Assembly: GCA_031285745.1 (NCBI GenBank)
Contig: JAITVQ010000164.1
Location: forward strand, 1 to 51,895
Length of the DNA: 51,895 nucleotides
Source of the DNA: Puniceicoccales bacterium
GTDB taxonomy: Bacteria; Verrucomicrobiota; Verrucomicrobiia; Opitutales; UBA953
Reading direction: 5' to 3'
Made by a program: the position numbers and the translations under genes. Below are positions 1-11,700 of the stretch, piece by piece (position 1 is the stretch's first letter; every line of letters begins with the position of its first letter). The notes under the pieces were generated by a model. The model was not told the DNA's origin. It did not search any database and was given only the letters and a program-made list of their open reading frames with translations.

Positions 1-1
1 C

Positions 2-907
2 GTATCAGGATTTACCTTGGTGGCGTTGTCTTGCATGGTGGTTCCTTCGTTTGCCTCAGTACGAATTGTGGAACCAATCGTGATTCCGGCCGCCGTGGCT
101 CCAACAGATGCGCCCAAGGATGAGACTATACCGACGACGGCTCCAACTCCTTCTGCCGCTCCAGTGGAGGCGACTGCCAATGCTCGCCAAGGTGAGCCGG
201 TTCCTGCCGCAATTCCACCGGTACAACCGTCAGGCACTGCTTCCTCATCCGCGATCGGGCAGAACGAAGAGGCAATTGGTACACCAATCGTTTCTTCGGA
301 CGCATTGGAACCGGAATTTGCCTTTGCCAGCGCTGGCGCATCGTATGGAGCCCAGTATAGCCCAAGGGCAGTTGCTCCTATGACTGCGCCTCGCGTTGCT
401 TCCGAGCAGCAAATTGAACGGGAAGTGATGAAAACCCGGATGCGCATGGCAGTCGAGGCAGTTGCGGCGGAATATGGAAATCCGACTTTCGTCGAAATCT
501 TTACCAATGATCCAATCCGGGCGCAGGCATTACGCAAGCGATTGCAGTTGCTGCAAAATTACGAAGCCTTGGTTGCCGAGATTGCCGCATTGGAAAAACA
601 GAGAATTGCGGTCGGCCAGGCGGTGAGTCTGGCAGAGCGCCAGCGCAGAGCGCAAGTACAGGGAGAAATTGCTGTGCTGGAGCAAAAGCGGGCTGGAATC
701 GCCCGGTCCATAGACTTAGAGGTGCAGCAACAGAAGTCGGCCATCCGGGCGGAGCTGACCCTCTTGGAGCGTGAAAAATCCACCTTGGCCAACGATGTTG
801 AGTCCAAGCGGACGGAATTAAAAACGTTGCAGGAAAAAGCCGATGCCTTGGGTGAGCGAATTCGGAAAGCCCAATCGGCTCTGGATGCTGCTGCGGCTTT
901 TCAATAA
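2..907 (+). CDS. Exported coiled-coil protein, 5' truncated by window edge
   Basis: Open frame runs from the window start (VSGFTLVALSCMVVPSFAS looks like a signal peptide), with a C-terminal coiled coil rich in K/E/Q/L. Confidence 0.6.
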   Translation, partial: VSGFTLVALSCMVVPSFASVRIVEPIVIPAAVAPTDAPKDETIPTTAPTPSAAPVEATANARQGEPVPAAIPPVQPSGTASSSAIGQNEEAIGTPIVSSDALEPEFAFASAGASYGAQYSPRAVAPMTAPRVASEQQIEREVMKTRMRMAVEAVAAEYGNPTFVEIFTNDPIRAQALRKRLQLLQNYEALVAEIAALEKQRIAVGQAVSLAERQRRAQVQGEIAVLEQKRAGIARSIDLEVQQQKSAIRAELTLLEREKSTLANDVESKRTELKTLQEKADALGERIRKAQSALDAAAAFQ

Positions 908-944
908 TCTCCAACCATTTCTTCCTTAACAAAGCAAAACTGTC

Positions 945-1640
945 ATGGCTACCGACCCTTCCAATCTACCTCAATTTCATCGTTCTGCCCAGTCTCCTGC
1001 CGATGTGGAGTGGCAGAGAAACCTGCTGGAACGCCTGCGGGTTGTTTGTCGGGAGGAGATGATGGATGTAATGAAGGCCTTGGTGGATTCCGGCCACATT
1101 ACTCCTGTCTTGGAAGAAAAATTAACTTCTTTTGAGGGACAGACCAAAACATTGCAGGAAGATGTCCGGCAGGTGGCCAATCTGTCCCGTTCCGCATTAT
1201 GGAAAGCTGTTTTGATTACCGCTGCGATATGTATCCTGGTGTGCGGGGGTGGTATAGCTGCGTTGCATTTTTTGGGCGGGGCTGCATTGGTGAATGAGGA
1301 TTCAGTGAAAAGCCAGCAATTGGCGACCCAGCAAAAAACCCAGCTTATTGCGGAGGTTCAGAAACTAAAGGAACAGCGGACTACACTTGATGAAGAGCTT
1401 CAAAAGATGACATTGCAGTATCAAGCTCTGAATACGGAAATTGAAAAAAGCTCAAAAGCACAGCAGGCATTGGCAGCCAATGCGAGTGCCCTTGAGCAAC
1501 AGCTCCGAAAGCTCCAGCAACTACAGGAGCAATTCCGATTCAAAATGGTGCGTGGCGAGACCGGAGGCGCTTTTGTCGAAATTCCGGCAGAAGCAAAACC
1601 ATTCGATTATCAAGGAAAACTGTATATCCAGGTAAAATAG
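945..1640 (+). CDS. Membrane-anchored coiled-coil protein
   Basis: 231-aa ORF with a single TM segment (AVLITAAICILVCGGGIAALHFLG) followed by a coiled coil; co-directional and closely spaced with its neighbours. Confidence 0.65.
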   Translation: MATDPSNLPQFHRSAQSPADVEWQRNLLERLRVVCREEMMDVMKALVDSGHITPVLEEKLTSFEGQTKTLQEDVRQVANLSRSALWKAVLITAAICILVCGGGIAALHFLGGAALVNEDSVKSQQLATQQKTQLIAEVQKLKEQRTTLDEELQKMTLQYQALNTEIEKSSKAQQALAANASALEQQLRKLQQLQEQFRFKMVRGETGGAFVEIPAEAKPFDYQGKLYIQVK

Positions 1641-1644
1641 AAAA

Positions 1645-2349
1645 ATGCGTATAGTTCTCACATCAGGTTGGTTAAACTTAAGGCAGCTTTGCTGGGTGGC
1701 GTTGCTGGTCTTGTTTTTTCCAGCAACCATGCCCGCGGACATTCATGAAAATATTTCCCAAGGCGTGAAATCTTCCGGGCGTGGGCGTGATGCAATCAAA
1801 CCCTTTAATTTGGATAAGAATGAAGAATTGGACACCTCGCTGCCTGATCTTGGGGTACAGAAAGCACTGAATGCTGCATCTGGTAAAATGGGAGATGCTT
1901 TGGATTTGCTCAAGGCAGGCGGGGATGGGCGGATCCAGATGTTTAGTATTTCCCGCTTGAGTGAGCAGGATTTGAATAACCCTTTCGAAATTCGCGTACA
2001 GGTGCGAGTCGATGTGAGGGAAATTGAGGTCGAAGTAGGCGGCATCATTGAAGATCAAGGGGGCAAGCGCACCACCGCGCTTTTGCTGGTTAAACCTCCG
2101 GTTGTTGTTTCCAAGGCTCAGTTAAAGGCAAGGGAGGATGCTGCGAATAAAGATCAATCAAAGCCCCAAGCGCAAACTCCTCAAAATCAAGGCAGAAAAT
2201 ATCTTTGTTCAGAAGGGGATAAGTTGGAAGGTTTTCAAGTATATGCCATTCGTCGTGATGCCATCATTCTGGAAATGATGGGGAAATACGTGGAGGTGCC
2301 GAGAGGAAAGGCGGTGACGATTTGCGTCCCGCTTTCTTCCGTGAATTAA
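1645..2349 (+). CDS. Exported protein, possibly GspC/PilP-like secretion accessory
   Basis: N-terminal hydrophobic segment; C-terminal stretch GDKLEGFQVYAIRRDAIILEMMGKYVEVPRGK resembles a GspC/PilP HR-like fold. Directly precedes a GspF gene. Confidence 0.5.
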   Translation: MRIVLTSGWLNLRQLCWVALLVLFFPATMPADIHENISQGVKSSGRGRDAIKPFNLDKNEELDTSLPDLGVQKALNAASGKMGDALDLLKAGGDGRIQMFSISRLSEQDLNNPFEIRVQVRVDVREIEVEVGGIIEDQGGKRTTALLLVKPPVVVSKAQLKAREDAANKDQSKPQAQTPQNQGRKYLCSEGDKLEGFQVYAIRRDAIILEMMGKYVEVPRGKAVTICVPLSSVN

Positions 2350-2368
2350 CTGGAAAATTAGTAACAAC

Positions 2369-3577
2369 ATGCCGGCTTATGTTGTCAGATATACCAATCC
2401 CAAGGGGCGCGTTCGCAAGGAAACGATGTTTGCCCCGGATATTGCGTATCTGCAAGGAATGTTGCAGCGAAAGAAATGCTGGCCGCTTTCCATCAAGATG
2501 GAGGAGCGAAAGTCACGTACTTATCGCACTAAATTAGCCACTTCCGATCTCATTTCCATTCTTGACCAGATCGAAATTCAATTGGAGGTAAATATTAACA
2601 TCGACGATGCATTTCGGAATCTTGTCGATGAGTTTCCCCGGGGTAAGCCGAAATTTGTCATAGCCCACATTTCGGATGAAATTAATTCCAGTGGGCGGGT
2701 CGCTGAAGCGTGTGCGCAATTCCCCCGTGTTTTTCCGGAGCATACGCGGCAGATGATTGCCGTTGGGGAAAGTACAGGGAAGTTGGCTAATTCTTTTCGC
2801 CGTTTGATCGAATATTTTCAATCGGCAGATGCATTGAAAGCGACTATTTCGAGCGCCTGTATGTACCCAGCCTTGGTCATTGTGATGATGATAATGTTTG
2901 TGGTTATTATTTTTGGTCTGGTAGTTCCCAAGTTGGTCATGGTTTACAAAGAATTGGGAGTTAAGTTACCGTTGATGACCAGAGTTATATTGGCCACATC
3001 TGACCTGATTACCAACCACCCGATTATCGTGCTAACGGTTTCTATATTAATTCCGGCACTGATAATGGCTTGTTTCAAAGCGAAATTTTTGCGCAAGTAT
3101 GTTGATATAGGCATGGCCAAAGCGCCTATCATTGGCCCTATTACAAAGGATGTTTGTATTTCGCGATTTGCGTCTAATTTGGGCGCTCTTTATGAGTCGG
3201 AAATCCCGATCGTCCAAGGCTTGCTGATTTGCTCAAAAATTGCTGGAAATCATCTTTACAATAGAGGGTTGGAGCTTGTTCGTGAAGCCGTCGAACAAGG
3301 CCGGTCTATTTCCGACGGATTGAAGGAGGTTAAAATATTTCCGACCATGGTGGTTCTTACCATCCGGATAGGTGAAGAAAATGGGAAATTGGATGATTCA
3401 TTGCGTAAATTGGCGAATTATCACAGTAGAAAAGCCAAGGAACGTGTAGAACGTGCGCTAAAACTTTTTGAACCAACCATGCTTATTTTCTTGGTGGTGA
3501 TGGTCGGAATAATGGCCTACGCGTTATTAATGCCGATGATGCAGATGGTTGAGGAAATGTCTAGTGCAAACCGTTAA
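2369..3577 (+). CDS. Type II secretion system F family protein (GspF/PilC)
   Basis: Two GspF-type helical repeats with conserved motifs (AVGESTGKL..., RIGEENGKLDDSL) and three TM segments. Confidence 0.85.
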   Translation: MPAYVVRYTNPKGRVRKETMFAPDIAYLQGMLQRKKCWPLSIKMEERKSRTYRTKLATSDLISILDQIEIQLEVNINIDDAFRNLVDEFPRGKPKFVIAHISDEINSSGRVAEACAQFPRVFPEHTRQMIAVGESTGKLANSFRRLIEYFQSADALKATISSACMYPALVIVMMIMFVVIIFGLVVPKLVMVYKELGVKLPLMTRVILATSDLITNHPIIVLTVSILIPALIMACFKAKFLRKYVDIGMAKAPIIGPITKDVCISRFASNLGALYESEIPIVQGLLICSKIAGNHLYNRGLELVREAVEQGRSISDGLKEVKIFPTMVVLTIRIGEENGKLDDSLRKLANYHSRKAKERVERALKLFEPTMLIFLVVMVGIMAYALLMPMMQMVEEMSSANR

Positions 3578-3585
3578 GGATTTTT

Positions 3586-4677
3586 ATGAAAAAACTTCTC
3601 CGAAATACTCACAACTTTGCAGGTTTCACATTGGTGGAATTGTTAGCTATCATGTGCATCTTGGCCATTTTGGCCGGTATCATGATATTTCCGGCTTATG
3701 GTTTGATTGAGCGAACCCGTTTTGACAAAGAAGTCGACGTTACCCAGAAAATTGCTGAAGAAATAAAAACTTCGTTTAGGATGGATGATTTGACGAAAAA
3801 TATTTCTGCGATCAATGGGAGTATTCCTGATACTGTTACTCCAACCAGATTCGATTATGAGTTGCTGACAGAAGTGGGTACAGATTCCACCGCGTTAACT
3901 TATGATTCTTGGTATTCTCGCTTGGCAAGAGCAAGAGGCGAAACCCCTCCTCCAGACGGGACATTGCTGTCCAATGATTCTCAAGTTAAAGGAGAATTGA
4001 GGGCCATTGTCTTTAATGCATATGGATCGCGTCGATTGTTGCTGGTTGGTCCGGCCAATGATAAAGAGGTTAACCGGGAGGCTCAACGGTATTTGCTACT
4101 TTCATTTATGTTTAGCAATAAGGATGCGGAATTAGCCATCCCTGCTCCGTCTAGTACCGATTACACAGTCTCAGCTGCTGACGGGGATATGACAAGTTAT
4201 GAAAATTGGTTTAATACACTTTATGAACACAACTGGGGTCCAACATGCTCTAGACCGTCAGGATGGGGTGCCGAATGGGATGGTAAAAGCCCAACTGGCA
4301 TGACCTATGCGCAGCGGGTGATCGCCGTGCGTATTGTCCAGCCCCGCCATCGGGTTACCATAAATAATCATAATATCAAAAAGAAGAAAACAGATGGATC
4401 AGACACTTACTATGTTTATGGTGAGGCGCTCACGCTTTATTCCAATTTTAGAACCCATAGTGAGAAAACCAGTGGAAAAATAAAGATTGATGTGGCATCA
4501 GGTGATTCCAGTACAACTATTCCTGGATTCGCTGCTCCTGGTATATTGGAAGGACGCCGTGTGATAATAACCCGGTGGCAACCCGATGATCTTGGTAATC
4601 GGCCTAGTAGTCTTGGCGCCGAGAAGGAAATTTTTTCATTTCTGCTCAACGAGCCGGCGGCTATCACGACAAATTAA
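3586..4677 (+). CDS. Prepilin-type N-terminal cleavage/methylation domain protein (pseudopilin)
   Basis: N-terminus MKKLLRNTHNFAGFTLVELLAIMCILAILAGIMIFPAYGLIERTRF is a canonical G/FTLVELL prepilin signal. Confidence 0.9.
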   Translation: MKKLLRNTHNFAGFTLVELLAIMCILAILAGIMIFPAYGLIERTRFDKEVDVTQKIAEEIKTSFRMDDLTKNISAINGSIPDTVTPTRFDYELLTEVGTDSTALTYDSWYSRLARARGETPPPDGTLLSNDSQVKGELRAIVFNAYGSRRLLLVGPANDKEVNREAQRYLLLSFMFSNKDAELAIPAPSSTDYTVSAADGDMTSYENWFNTLYEHNWGPTCSRPSGWGAEWDGKSPTGMTYAQRVIAVRIVQPRHRVTINNHNIKKKKTDGSDTYYVYGEALTLYSNFRTHSEKTSGKIKIDVASGDSSTTIPGFAAPGILEGRRVIITRWQPDDLGNRPSSLGAEKEIFSFLLNEPAAITTN

Positions 4678-4707
4678 GTTATAACAAACAAAAGAAAGGG
4701 TAAGGTT

Positions 4708-5715
4708 ATGAATCTCTATTTTCGCGTGAGTGTTTTTCATGCGACCTTGGCTTTGTGTGCCGCAACATGCGGATTTACAGCGCACTTGTTGGCGCAGTCT
4801 TCTCCAACGGAAACTACTTCTCAGGAATTGTTTGTTGAAGCGCAGCCTAAAGAAGGAGGTACGGTAGTTGGACAAGGGCGCTATCCCATTGGCAAGGCTG
4901 TCGAAGTTATTGCAGTGCCAAAAGAGCATTATCGCTTTGCCTATTGGGCAGGCGCAGTCGTAACCAATCCAAACAACCCTAAAACAAATATATATATTAG
5001 TAGCCAACCGCAGCGTTTGGTAGCTGCCTTTGAGCCGGAAAAATTCCTTTTAACCATTACCACAGAGCCAAGCCAGGCAGGCGATGTCAGAGGTGGGGGG
5101 TATATCCCCTATGGAGCCATGGCTCCCGTTTCGGTTAAAGCTTATGGGGGTTTTGTCTTTGATCGATGGGAGGGCCCGGTTGCTGACAAAAGCTCAGATA
5201 CCACAATGCTGGCCTCTCCTTTAAAAGGGCCGTTGAGTCTTGTTGCCCGCTTCAAGCCGGAAATTAAGCAATACACCCTGTCTGCGACAGTTGAACCCGC
5301 AGGTGCAGGCACGATAGAAGGATTGGGGACCTTTGATCGTGGAGTTATGGCGAAAGTTAAGGCAATTCCTGCCAAAGGTTATCTGTTCAATGGGTGGGAA
5401 GGTCCTGTGTCTCGAGCCGGGAGAGAAGAAACGGAAGCATTTATTAATGGAGACATTAAATTGAAGGCACGTTTTATTGCCAAGCCTGCGTGGGTTTCGG
5501 CAAAGGTATCTCCCCTAGGTGCTGGGAAAATTGAGGGGGATTTAGGGGCACAACCCGTAGGAAAAATATGCAAAATAAAAGCTTTACCTGAGGCAGGATA
5601 TATTTTTGATCATTGGGGAAATGGGGTATCTAATTCATATGCAGCTGAAACAACATTCACTCCGACGGAGGGAAAAACCGTTGAGCTGCATGCGTATTTT
5701 AGGCCTATTCAATAG
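4708..5715 (+). CDS. Exported Flg_new_2/InlB-B-like repeat protein
   Basis: Signal peptide plus four repeats of the type 'GYxFdxWxGpV....LkArF'. Confidence 0.75.
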   Translation: MNLYFRVSVFHATLALCAATCGFTAHLLAQSSPTETTSQELFVEAQPKEGGTVVGQGRYPIGKAVEVIAVPKEHYRFAYWAGAVVTNPNNPKTNIYISSQPQRLVAAFEPEKFLLTITTEPSQAGDVRGGGYIPYGAMAPVSVKAYGGFVFDRWEGPVADKSSDTTMLASPLKGPLSLVARFKPEIKQYTLSATVEPAGAGTIEGLGTFDRGVMAKVKAIPAKGYLFNGWEGPVSRAGREETEAFINGDIKLKARFIAKPAWVSAKVSPLGAGKIEGDLGAQPVGKICKIKALPEAGYIFDHWGNGVSNSYAAETTFTPTEGKTVELHAYFRPIQ

Positions 5716-5730
5716 AGAAAGCATCTTCCA

Positions 5731-8700
5731 ATGAAAAGTTTTCTTAAGCGACATTTCGCTTATTTCGTCTTTGCGTTTTTTGCTTTGGTGCAGGTACAGG
5801 CTGCATCAATACAAATCAGTGTGGAGAACAGTGCATACGCTGCCTCATGGTCTCCCAATTACGGCAATGCCGCCTACTTAAATCTCACATCCTATACTGG
5901 TGCAGCGGGAGACGAGGTTGTCATCATGGCCAAGGCCAAGGATGGGGCTGCATTCAGTTGGAAATGCAGTGATTCTTATAAAGACAAAGGTGGGCAGACA
6001 ATAAACAACAGTCGTGCAGAAACCATTACTCTTAAGTTGGAGGATTTCGATTATAATCTAACGCTGTCGTTTGAGGAGGCTCTATACACAGTAAGACTTA
6101 CTCCGGCCGAAGATATCACGATCAAGGCGCCTGCAGGATTAAATTTAAGTAAAAAAATCGCCCGGGGAAATTATATTTCCATTGAGGCAAAAGCGAAAGA
6201 AGGGCTGACTTTTACAGGATGGACCACCGTGCCGGAAGGCGTGGTTTTAAGCAGTACCGGACCGCAAACATCTTTTCAGGTTTTGCAGGACACCGAGGTG
6301 ATTGCCAATTATGCCACGACTACTTATTTCTTGGAATTGGCAACATCGCCTTCAGGGACGAGCGGCGCTACTATTGGTGGAACGGCGACAGTGAATGGAC
6401 TTTCCTCCGGATACTTTAACCCGGGTGTCACCCTCCAGTTGGTCGCAACTCCAAGTGTCGGCTTCAAATTTAAAAAGTGGGTATTGGATAATGGGACGGT
6501 TTCCATTGCTTCTCCAAATTCGGCGACAACCAGTGTTACCCTCGGAGCAGCCAATGCGCAGAATAAATGGAAGATTACGGCCTATTTCGAAATTGCCGAT
6601 GTTGATGCTCCCAGCCTCATCGTCAATGCGGCTTCAGGCGGTTCGGTGATTGTCAAAAAAACCGACTCAATAGAGGTGACTGTTGCAGACGGCTCATCAG
6701 AACTTTTTTCAGCGCAGGTGGGTGATGTCTTTGAGGTGACTCCCAAGACCACCAATGCAAACACACACTATTTTCTGGGATGGGATGGCCCGGTTAGCAG
6801 TAACAAGGTAACTGTTACCCGCTCCATGAATATTACTGCAAAGTTTCAGGTTCGGGAATATGATTTTGGAGTCAAAACACGGGTAGAAAATGCCTCCAGT
6901 GGCGGAGAAAAAGGCGGCCTCCTCAAAGGAACTTGTGGAGGTGTCACTATGGTTTCCCAAGGGGGGCCGTGGAAGGGAACCATTCCTGCCACAGGAACAG
7001 TCGCCCTGACTGCTACGCCTGACTCGGGATATGCATTTTTGAAATGGGAGGAGGACAATGCGACAGTTTCGGGATCTTCTGCTGCCGGGTATTATGAAGG
7101 TGTCGTTACTGCCGGGGCTGTTGTTGGCGCAGGCGGAGGTACTGTTACTGCGGTTTTTGTCAAAAAGCCTGAAATGTATACGCTGAATCTGACAGCTGGA
7201 ACAGGTGGCACTCTTCAGTTGGGTGCAAGCTATTTTGATATTACAACAGGCCTGACCAAAACAATCGGCGATATTCTAACAGGAGGACCTCATTCATATT
7301 CGATTCTCAAGGGCACCGAGGTTAGTTTAACCGCGAATCCGGATACCGCGAGTTTTTATGCTTTCGACAACTGGACGGATGTGCCGAGCGGTTCTGTTAT
7401 TACAACAGGAGTAGGCACTGGTAAGGTAACAATGACAGGAACGCGGACTGTCACCGCCAATTTTAAAAGAACCAAGGCTAATATTACAGTCGCGATATCC
7501 CCGGTTGCAGCAAAAACGGATGGAGCGGATGTCAAAATCGGCGGGTCCAGTGTGGTTGGGACAAATAGCTACAATATGCCCTCCACGCTTAATCTCACTT
7601 GGACCCTTCCTGCCGACAGCAGTTGGGAATTTTCACATTGGTCCAGTGGAGTGACAGGGAGTAATCCTGGCACCTATAGTGTAACTGGTGATGCGACTGT
7701 CACGGCCAACTTTACCCGGAAATACCGACTGACTGTAAATGCTCCTGATGGAGTTTGGACAACAAAGACCGGAAGTGGATTGTACAATTATGGGGAAACT
7801 GCCACGGCCAAGGTTGTTCCTGCCGATGGGCGTATTCTAGTGGAATGGACAGGTGACACGGGGACTGCGAATCCGCTTGCGCTGCAGAATACCTCGCTGC
7901 AAGTGACCATGGATCAGGACAGGACTGTTACGGCAAGAATTGAAGAAGGATGCTGGCTTCAAATACATGCAGTTCAAAGCACGGATGCAGGGGCTGGCTC
8001 ACTGTCTCTTGGCGCAGAGGATGCTGATAACATCTATGCGGCGCTGTCGGATAATGCTTTCTTTTGGAAAGGCGGGGTTCGGCTGGAAAAAATTTATCCT
8101 CCCGGTTCCACATTATCAGCAGATCAGGGCTTTTTTCTAAGAGAAAAAACCTTGATGCTTTCTGCACCTCAGTTCCTCCAGAAAGATGGCGGCATCTGGA
8201 AGTTCAAACGGTGGGTCAAGGGAGACAATGACTGGGGTTCAGATACGATTTCTACCAATCCTGTTTGCTCACTGACGGTACCCTCTGGTCAGGCTGCATT
8301 TCATATTTCGGCGGTTTATACAAATCAGCGGAATATGGGTGTCGATGTCTACGTGGATGGAGTCAAGAATGCTGTCAGTGCTCCATCAGTCACAGTGGAT
8401 TCAGCCACGGTTGCTCCTGCGGGAGTCAAACAATTAAGGGCGCTCAGCACGGTTCCCATTGCGGCTCCCAGTGCAACCAGTGCATTGTTGTTTTCGACAT
8501 GGCAGGGCGCGGGGGTTGATTCCGCGACTAAAAGTGATCCCACATCTCAGGTCACCGTAAACTCTGCAGATGATAATCAGGGCCTGCAGGCTTATTACAA
8601 AACCAAACGTATTGTCACGATAGATGTCACAACCGAGGGTGGCACTCCAACGAGTACTATCATGACGAGCCTGATTGGAAAGATTCAGGCTGGTGGTACC

Positions 8701-11700
8701 GCCTTGGTTTCTGCCAGCGAAACACGTACCGTTGGCAATGGCGAAACATTGGCACTGCTTAGCGCAAGTGCTACCAATGCCATTATTGAAATAGATGGCC
8801 AGGCTTGGCGGTTCAAGGGCTGGATTACCAACGGCGGCAGTACTGTTAATAATACTTCCGCCAGCTACACAACGCCAGCCCTCTACGCAGACACAGTGGT
8901 TAAAGCGGTGTTTGTTCGGGTTTATCAATTAACCGTACAAATCTCTCCCGATGAAAGTCCGGCGGTCGGAACGGCATCTCCTGCCAGCGGAGGTTGGCAT
9001 GATGCGGGGGCTACTGTTTCATTGACTGCCTCCGATATTGCGAGTTCAGGCTATGTCTTTGACACGTGGCAGAGTGATACTGGAGCTACATTTACTCCGG
9101 CTGCAGGACAACGCTCTGTGACCATTACGATGTCCAGTAACCATACGGTGACGGCGAAATTCAAATTGGGGAACAATTACCTGACGGTAAATGCCAGAGT
9201 CAATGGGATCGAAAATCCGGTTATCTCCGGATTGAATTTCACTGCAGGAAAGGATGGTAGTGCCAGCACGGAGACCCTTCTTCCCGGAGGAAACAAGGAA
9301 TATAACTCTTTTGATAAAGCGATAATCCAAGCGAATTATCCATCGACCAAGCTAGTTTTTAATAATTGGACCAGTACTCCTGGCAGTCTTTTAACTGCTA
9401 ACACTGCCAATCCTACCATGATAGAGATGGTTGGCAGCCAGAGCATCACTGCCAACTTTACCAGCATCCATACTGTTACTGTCGACACTCCGTTAGTGCT
9501 TGGAGGAGGAGCTGGCGGGGCCGAGTCTGCTACGGATCTCCGCGGAAAGAGCGGCAATGTTTATACTTATTACTATGGGGATCGGCCCCAGTTTACGGCA
9601 ACTGCAGACACTGGGTATCGTTTCCTTGGCTGGCAGATCGATACCGATAACGATTGGAATACCATTGAAGAAACCATTGGAGCAACAAGCCCTTATCCAC
9701 GCACAATTGCCGGGGATTTCCGAATTCGGGCAATTTATGCCAAAGAATATACCATCCAGTTTCTCACGGCTCCTGCAGATGGTTCGGGTGGTACAATTAA
9801 TAAACCTGCCTCGTATGTAGCCTACCATGGCGAAATAATCACCAACATCATTGCCACTGCCAATGATGTGATTGGGTATTCATTCTTCAAATGGACGAAC
9901 TCCACCGGTGCAGTGGATCGGGATGATATACTGATTAACAACAATGCCAGTGACACTATTTCTCTCAAGGTCACCGGGAGTACTGTTCTGACTGCCAACT
10001 TCACCCGGGGAGTGGCTGCTCAGATAAATCTGACTGTCGATATTAAGTTGGATGATGTGGTTAACCCAGCTGGTTGCACACTCACTGTTGCTGCAGGAAA
10101 TTCTACTGTTGAGGGCGAAAGTGCGACAACTTCACTTCTTGGAGGTCAAAGTAAACCTTATTACAAAGGTGATAATCCCGCGCTTGTAGCCAGTGTGCCT
10201 GCAGGCTATGAATTCATCGGATGGGAGGACAATTCTACACTACCTGGCCGGACAATTACTTACCTGCTGGGTAGCAAAACTGTCACTGCGATATACCGCA
10301 CCAAGGTGATTCTCACGATGGCCATTAATCCGGCTGGCATTGGCGATACTACGCCTACCGTGGGTGTCCATACCAGCTTGCCTGCTCCCATTGGGAATCT
10401 TTATCTTAATATGACTCCGAGTATCAGGAGTGATCTTTTTGCAAGCACCATCGATTATTACGCCTTTACTGGATGGACCGTCAACGCGGGGAGTCTGCCG
10501 GGAGATCCTAGCGAAGAGATTACCTCCATTTTGCTAGACGTGGCCGACAAACAGGTCACTGCCAATTATACGGCTGGCCACAAATTGGAGGTTCGGGTAA
10601 AATATGAAAACACGGCAAATACAGGAGATAGCAAAAGTTTTGCGATTGCTAGCGGAACCCGAACATCTGTAGCCAACGGAAACGGAAATCGGGCGGGGAT
10701 ATATTTGAGCAATCCGAATGCCATGGATTACTCTGTGCGGACAATTGCTGCCGGGCAAACGGCCAAGGTCAGCGCAATTCCTGCTGCGCCGGGGTATCGT
10801 TTTGTCGGATGGACTGACAGTCTTACCAGTGATACCCAGAATCTGGGAAGTGCTACCACCATGGATGTGGTCATGAACGGCCCCAAGACGCTGACTGCTA
10901 TCTTTGAGAAGGTCCGGGTCACGCTGGAAATCTATACTATTCCCTCCGGCAATCCTCAGGTTCGAGGGGAAGCCCTGGGTTGTCACCTTACCACAGGCCC
11001 AGAGCCGCGTGTGTATGAAGTCTTTTATGGGACTAAGCCTGCAATTGTCGCCACTTCCGAGGATGCAAGGTACGGGTTTGTTGCTTGGATTTATGGAGAA
11101 GGATATTCGAGCAATCCAACGCAGCGATTCTCTGAAATTGCCTCGACGGTTTATCCCGAGGAGCTTACCCAGCCAGTGACTAAGATTACCGCATATTTCC
11201 TCCCTTATGGGTTGCATCGCCTCATTCTTTTCACGGAACCTGAAAATGAAATAGACATTCATCATGTTAACGTTCCAGGCGCGGTTTATCAGACTTACTC
11301 AATGGTTGATGGACGCCCTGCTTGCATTGCCGATGTTGGGATCAATCATCCTTATAGCGAGATTCCCATCCATGCGGATGCTGGAGCAACAGGTTTGATA
11401 AATGGAAAAGGGTACGGGTTCCTTCGTTGGATTTCATATCCTGGATTTGAAGAATGCCTGACGTGGGTGAAAGAACTCTACAGCAATGATACCACGGTTA
11501 ATTTTCCATTAGGAAAAGAAGTCCGGCTGGTCGCGCTTTTCACCGCTGGTGAAGGCTATGATTTGCACCTAAGGATGGCTCTGGCTGCTGGCGGATTGAC
11601 CGTCATGGACAAGTATAAGGATAATTTCTTCAATATGGACCTGTTTGGGGATCTTCTCGGGAATGTAAAAGGAAATACGATTGATGGGTATTCCGGACGG

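Noticed and set aside
10534-11265. 243-aa minus-strand ORF inside the giant repeat gene (and similar minus-strand ORFs).
   Set aside because: Low-plausibility composition and complete overlap with a strongly supported repeat-protein frame.
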